Assembly (NCBI GenBank): GCA_934756675.1
Contig: CAKVLG010000007.1
Coordinates: forward strand, 15,517 to 79,516
Length of the DNA stretch: 64,000 bases
Direction of reading: 5' to 3'
Origin: an uncultured Clostridia bacterium
Lineage (GTDB): Bacteria; Bacillota; Clostridia; Christensenellales; UBA1242
Of the stretch, positions 63,401-64,000 are shown piece by piece. A program made the translations under genes and the position numbers. Numbering within the stretch: position 1 is the stretch's first letter; the number at the start of each line of letters is the position of its first letter. The notes under the pieces were generated by a model. That model was given only the letters and a program-made list of their open reading frames with translations. It was not told where the DNA came from and searched no databases.

Positions 63401-64000
63401 CTCTATGCTCATTGGACAGCAAATAAATACGATATCATTATTAACCCTAATAAGGGTACAGTTGATGGTCACTCAGAAGAATATACAATTACAGAAGGTA
63501 TTACCTTTGCTGGTGACTATACAATGCTCGACAAATTAACAGCAACTGCTTCTAGAGCTGGTTATACATTTGTTGGTTGGTTCTTAGATGCCGACATGAC
63601 ATCACAAATAACAACATCTACAAAAGTAAGTGTTACACTTGTTGATGGCATTGAAGTTCCAAACATTTCAAAGGTATTTGCTGGTTGGGAAGCAAAAGAA
63701 ATAATAGTTACATTAAACGGTAACGGTGGTACATTGTCTAAGACAGAACTTAAGTTCTTATTCGATTCACAGTATGTTGGATTAGATGCTGTAACAAAAA
63801 CAAGAACAGGTTACTCATTCGCTGGCTGGTTCACAGAAAGTGAAAATGGTGTTGAAATTCGCGAAGGCGATAAGGTTACAATTTCTACAAACCATACACT
63901 TTATGCTCATTGGACAGCTAACAAAGTTGAAGTTACACTTGACCCTAACGGTGGTGAAGTTAACCCAACAAAAGTAACAGTTATTTACGACGGTAAATAT
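51476..64000 (+). CDS. Giant InlB B-repeat surface protein, 3' end outside window
   Basis: One frame is open from ATG 51476 (AAGGTGG upstream) to the window edge: 4175 codons without a stop. Residues 1-25 are polar and Lys-rich, 26-50 are a membrane anchor, and about 85-260 are LRR_5/BspA-like (SAIGNNAFEGCSRI, GAYAFRNCTGL). Residues of about 480 onward are mainly InlB B-type (Flg_new/Listeria-Bacteroides) repeats with the core GYTFxGWYT and ending in LYAHWTAN. Two MucBP-like segments lie near residues 580-660 and 760-830. About 40 GW cores can be counted. No enzymatic motif or LPXTG is seen in this part. Probably a cell-surface adhesin or stalk facing outward from an N-terminal anchor. Confidence 0.93.
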   Translation, partial: MKETLKEQNLAGGAITPAKKKHKTRTIVLLVLSILFLVAAIVTPIIVLTAKKKPNYVEENAGDWLLRYNANATPKTYDIVRYLGEGKDGKVTIPAKIDGIQVNYILANAFNANANSNMKNITSIEFEEGSMISAIGNNAFEGCSRITEMTLPTSVKSVGAYAFRNCTGLEKLYIGNAYGFTFGENALMGASSLSSIEILGSYDENGNKTSLGDLGNLGSDNNNLNIIIGEGVNGLNGFVADGVKTLTVYNFDELQVNGTEEQLSSIETLNILYYKDTLTADFMRKFSNCKNIKNVNIADERIGVIDAGAFVDLEKIESIVAFDNTVFDIRMLNSENLTGKKVFLKATTNTKTSGEIKFYEIGFKSAENLGNAITESFANIFDILNDDAARIYKLNIDKSILQFTNNPFTSEKYEITQLNFDSQMGSFNTGDIFTDDQIGDIVVSGPDSYKNDVFKIFNTPNGKYYKRASYNGKRTLGGVIVNVKRLSTAGKEIVGADDMQIEVCFGQTIEEALSSVGTVFDKYNFEGWYNALVNGVKVNTFTLAENDGSEGQVNETNLFAAGKTDKTATLTIYGLFKAGQVEYTVETYMENLDNTYEKTTEIKSGSAGEIIKYSVPEIVGFVFDKDNASNIISIELDPTKTSDELVISIYYKRAEYLISFNALDSTDSDNTNIPSTINYIGLDARLKTIESKTYVAVKYGETYAWMFSGSTILPIVTRPGYTFVGWRTAESSDVISSENTYNIAKNCDLWAVWEANNVEYTIKYAFENINDNGFTINEHYTVKRTTRTNLSVTAEVLTDVPEGFKLYSQEEIKNVKGDGSTVLTVKYQRELYTLTIHTNSNNGSSQIFSDDEVVVGDITIKNIKYGATITYPTLTRTGYIAKGYVVIGETSAPSQMPAKNIELNDVWEAIDIQITLNADGGTLPDSVTSIIRKFDASYGELPVPTKEGHTFDAWYYGDIKIEVNSKVTNDKAYEIKAKYTANTYTVSFSSEGTLATSEKKVIFGQTYGSLPNTSKLGYLFVGWYVEGTNTRITQDTPVTIAGDHTLVAKFSANEIKLIVNANGGTFKATEGWELNEDATVATKLVRYQTAYGTLPQVNARAGYKAEIMYYTQATGGVRVTEETEMTSLNAEGVNIYVIWTADEFTVTLNANGGKPESQTYKVTYGQPYGIGIENEDLKPTRAGYKFAGWFETKYEPNEKPAGITSVSSSTIVNVTDNTKVLYAYWTSGTFTVTFDANGGVANKKSIEVTFNYAYNHNDILAVATRTGYEFAGWYIKDTETLVKNDTVVSTSSNHTLVARWTAKTYSVTLDGNEGSPSSQTINVTYGEKYTQIAGKTVERIGYTFDGWWTLKVGGMKITEEMTVNNTTNFDGDAEEHTLYAHWNANKYTVIFNANGNDDVADKMPSSQTFTYDVAQSLTYLDVNVKEGYTFKGWSKTKGATTVDEGLGNSASVINLATGAADNKEITLYAIFEINTYKITLDGNGGVPTAEAITVTFGATYDEKLTGITAKKTGYDFVGWYTSATNGTKIDETVKVTANPYTVLYAQYKNSTYKVKVWPNGGTITDTENTDHTSEFEITVTYNDTYFTTIGGYKVEKAGYTFAGWYSDETAGVEITASTKVDVNADDSVNYPNIYARFKANTITVTLAGGGGTLSQNTLEVVFANKYVGLDEIGNTAERKGYSFVNFVDANGNVITSASDVVITTNHTLTATWKANSYKVTLNADGGKVNPSEIIVIFDSNYSNATYGKDNTAISLEDIVPTKAGYTFAGWYLGETVIEAGTKVTSAEDHTLVAKYTANTYKVTFDANGGNTPTPATKDIVFAGKYGELATVTRTGYTFGGWTLEKDNISTVVDVDTDVTKVGDHVLYAYWTAKQYEVTLAPNDDADDRATLAATTITVTYDATYAELANIEITRGAGYAFAGWYTASEGGTKVESTDKVKITAGTTLYAHWNSNKFTVTLNGNGGLPESQTIEVYYKQNFTAISDKVATHSGYNFVGWFTKAYGPNLKEEDAVQVDGNTLSTIKDNNYVLYAYYTSEGYTLQFDGNGSDFIDKAQMNIVFGYAYGKLATATRKGYTFGGWYTEKYEANAVVDAAKKVENTTIVNDTNFNTEDSEHWVYAYWTVNTYEVTFNADGGVASTDKTTVTYDQTYGEGTVKISTVTATKKGYTFVGWFLGEDQVTDITKVATAENHTLVARYTANKYTVKFDKNSFETNEVPADQEFTYDEAQQLHAMQGVLEGYDFMGWALAADKTTVVYANGAEVKNLVTGAEGDKSITLYAVFKVQEYEVVLKGNGGVPDEQKVKAVYGEFYPIAGLKATLKGHIFDGWYTGISDGEKVDENTRVTTLAKNQVLYAHYTVKKYAINVYPNGGTVTKKGEGTGNTQKFTIEDAVEYGQNYTILNGYTATKVGYKFDGWFTAAVDGTVIDLTTIVDVNVDEDLNETLKIVDFYAHYSPLTYTVTLDPNNGNLNKTSIDVVFDSTYGDALTAIINTANRTGYEFAGFTNDNYHGYVTGVTKVAIAGNHTLKANWTALQYDVTLVLNGGNISGDTKDKTVKVTFDGDYSAVLAYKPEKTGYTFTGWFLNGTKINESTVVETAENHSVEAGYKANEYTVVFDANGYATTVPGSQTYTYNEKYNLPTMTGTVAGRNFIGWALVTDKTAVAYGDGAEVTNLATAQGATVTLYAVFEAKVYTIKLNANYPNGTVTPESVEVTFDEYYTAVLNVVPVRKGYKFDGWFTSSTNGTKIDAETKVPADPNLNLYAHWTAKTYNVNVYPNGGEINGKTEAFKFEVTFDGDYSKIDELAKSKVGYGFAGWYTEAKDGSVIDLSTKVDIVVDSENNEVAAILNFYAHWKANEIRVNLDANGGSVDSAIIRVFFDSTYADAYVNSVVTALESIIPTRKGYTFAGWYTQVEGGDKVTNATKVTNVSEHTLYAHWTANKYTVTFNAGEGATVDPKTVEVTFDATYAPVVNVTPVKKGWTFKGWMLDDVILTADMKVESDKNETVTAVWEANKYTIKYNANGWKDVNGNDVTVPADQTLTYDADSAALRTMTGTVVGYTFAGWAKLAGSDEIVYADGALVQNLATGVVGDESITLYAVFTVNTYEVTINAVGGTASVGKITVTFNQTYGDATTAVDAITATKLGYHLVGWFTLENGGIQVTNETKVTANPYTTLYAHWEANTYDITINPNKGTIDGNDVEYVIKNGITFDSDYTMLNSLVKARKGYTFLGWFLDADMGTAFDLATIVTVKVVDGVEVPNVAKVYAGWEANKIEVTIDPNGGSIDGKTENFTIEVTFDDAYSALTGYAKTRVGYTFDKFIDKDGNTITAETKVSIAEAHTITAIWKSNSYKVTLNPNGEGASVDPTFVNMNYDSKYLDSLTGITPVRAGYSFIGWYLDAGLKTQIINVTQVKTANDHEIFAGWRAHTYTVAFDKNSWNTTVPQSQAFTYGEEQALSLMTGTVEGHTFAGWAVGSDKTKVAYENGIKVKNLTTLDGATVTLYAVFTVNTYEVTLNGNGGTSNVDTITVTFGETYGDATTAIDTIKASRLGYTFVGWYTDDEEGIAVTNATAVTATPYLTLYAHWNANKYNITINPNNGTVDGHSEEYTITEGITFAGDYTMLDSLKAKASRTGYKFVGWTLVKNDKNTLVNTATKVSVTLENDIEVPNITKVYVYWEASKINVTLDGNGGTLSKTDFEFDFDEVYNFAGVTKTRTGYSFAGWYTLAEGGDKVTEGVTKVTTAHDHTIYAHWTANEVEVTLDPNGGEVNPTKVTVIYDGKYTNVLAVTPTRKGYLFAGWLLDGKKIEDNTVVKKTEVHTVKADWTAITYTVKFDANTWSTTVPANQTFTYDAKQTLTTMTGTVEGHTFAGWALAADKTKVVYTNGAEVENLADKEGTIVTLYAVFTVNTYEVTLNGNGGTSDVDTITVTFGKTYGDATTAIDTIKASRLGYTFAGWYTSIDGNTVVTNATTVTADPYINLYAHWTANKYDIIINPNKGTVDGHSEEYTITEGITFAGDYTMLDKLTATASRAGYTFVGWFLDADMTSQITTSTKVSVTLVDGIEVPNISKVFAGWEAKEIIVTLNGNGGTLSKTELKFLFDSQYVGLDAVTKTRTGYSFAGWFTESENGVEIREGDKVTISTNHTLYAHWTANKVEVTLDPNGGEVNPTKVTVIYDGKY
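58070..64000 (+). repeat. Higher-order tandem repeat of about 1.2 kb (five InlB-type units)
   Basis: Within the giant gene the units come in a fixed order of five types. One unit carries a Met-Thr-Gly-Thr-Val landmark. Its ATG occurs at 59393, 60623, 61841 and 63038, with a diverged counterpart at 58172, so spacings are 1221, 1230, 1218 and 1197 bp, all in frame. A second landmark (GGEVNPTKVTVIYDGKY) ends at 62806 and again at 64000, 1194 bp apart. Similarity grows toward the 3' side: the last two copies are nearly identical over several hundred bases. Confidence 0.85.

Noticed and set aside
53000..64000. CRISPR-like or tandem non-coding repeat array
   Set aside because: Repeats are 65-80 codons long, diverged, always in the same frame and encode a known protein repeat. 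There are no uniform short repeats with unique spacers.

Overview
The window looks like a chromosomal segment of a low-GC Bacillota (Firmicutes), probably an uncultured Clostridia-type gut anaerobe. Evidence for this is the strongly AT-rich coding, TTGACA/TATAAT promoters, GGAGG-type ribosome sites, Soj/Spo0J-type ParAB with five perfect parS sites, YyaC, SpoIID-like and VanW proteins, an [FeFe]-hydrogenase-like protein and the GlpA-like/FAD oxidoreductase/DUF1667 glycerol module. I assign no species. I saw no tRNA, rRNA, CRISPR array or transposase.

Layout. 1-7.1 kb: a partial ArsP_2-type permease with a His/Cys-rich loop, small unknown proteins, a secreted class 3 lipase, an aldehyde dehydrogenase/DUF2804 pair, and a LysR regulator divergent from an unknown gene with interleaved promoters. 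7.1-12.5 kb: a divergent glycerol-3-phosphate module (DUF1667, FAD oxidoreductase, GlpA-like dehydrogenase on minus; GlpK and a monoacylglycerol-lipase-like hydrolase on plus). 12.6-20.5 kb: YhhN, U32 peptidase, RadC-like, MFS, and an ArsR/Zn-Cd P-type ATPase pair with its operator region. 20.5-25.9 kb: a decayed gene, an ITPase-like NTPase behind a structured leader, a HIT protein cut short by a stop, an [FeFe]-hydrogenase-like protein, and a nucleoside hydrolase in tandem with a DisA/DAC-like protein. 25.9-33.6 kb: a patchier stretch with dispersed intergenic repeats, large palindromes, a kinase-like gene, dCMP deaminase, an ABC exporter-like protein with every ATPase motif degraded, UppP, YchF, and a three-gene block (odd histidine phosphatase, broken SDR gene, NUDIX). 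33.6-40.8 kb: FtsH and the probable origin-proximal partition region (YyaC, CvpA, parS array, ParB, ParA). 40.9-51.1 kb: a heterodimeric ABC exporter, SpoIID-like lipoprotein, LRR_5 surface protein, CCA-adding enzyme, a 41-residue membrane protein and VanW.

51.5-64.0 kb is one uninterrupted reading frame of at least 4175 codons that leaves the window. It has a membrane anchor, an LRR_5 region and about 40 InlB B-type (Listeria-Bacteroides) repeats. From about 58 kb these are arranged as a roughly 1.2-kb, five-unit higher-order repeat whose last copies are nearly identical. It is probably a giant surface adhesin and is the most striking object here. Other items worth attention are the DAC-like protein lacking the RHR motif, the pseudo-ATPase ABC protein, the dense parS array, and several genes whose start codon sits where transcription should begin (leaderless mRNAs).
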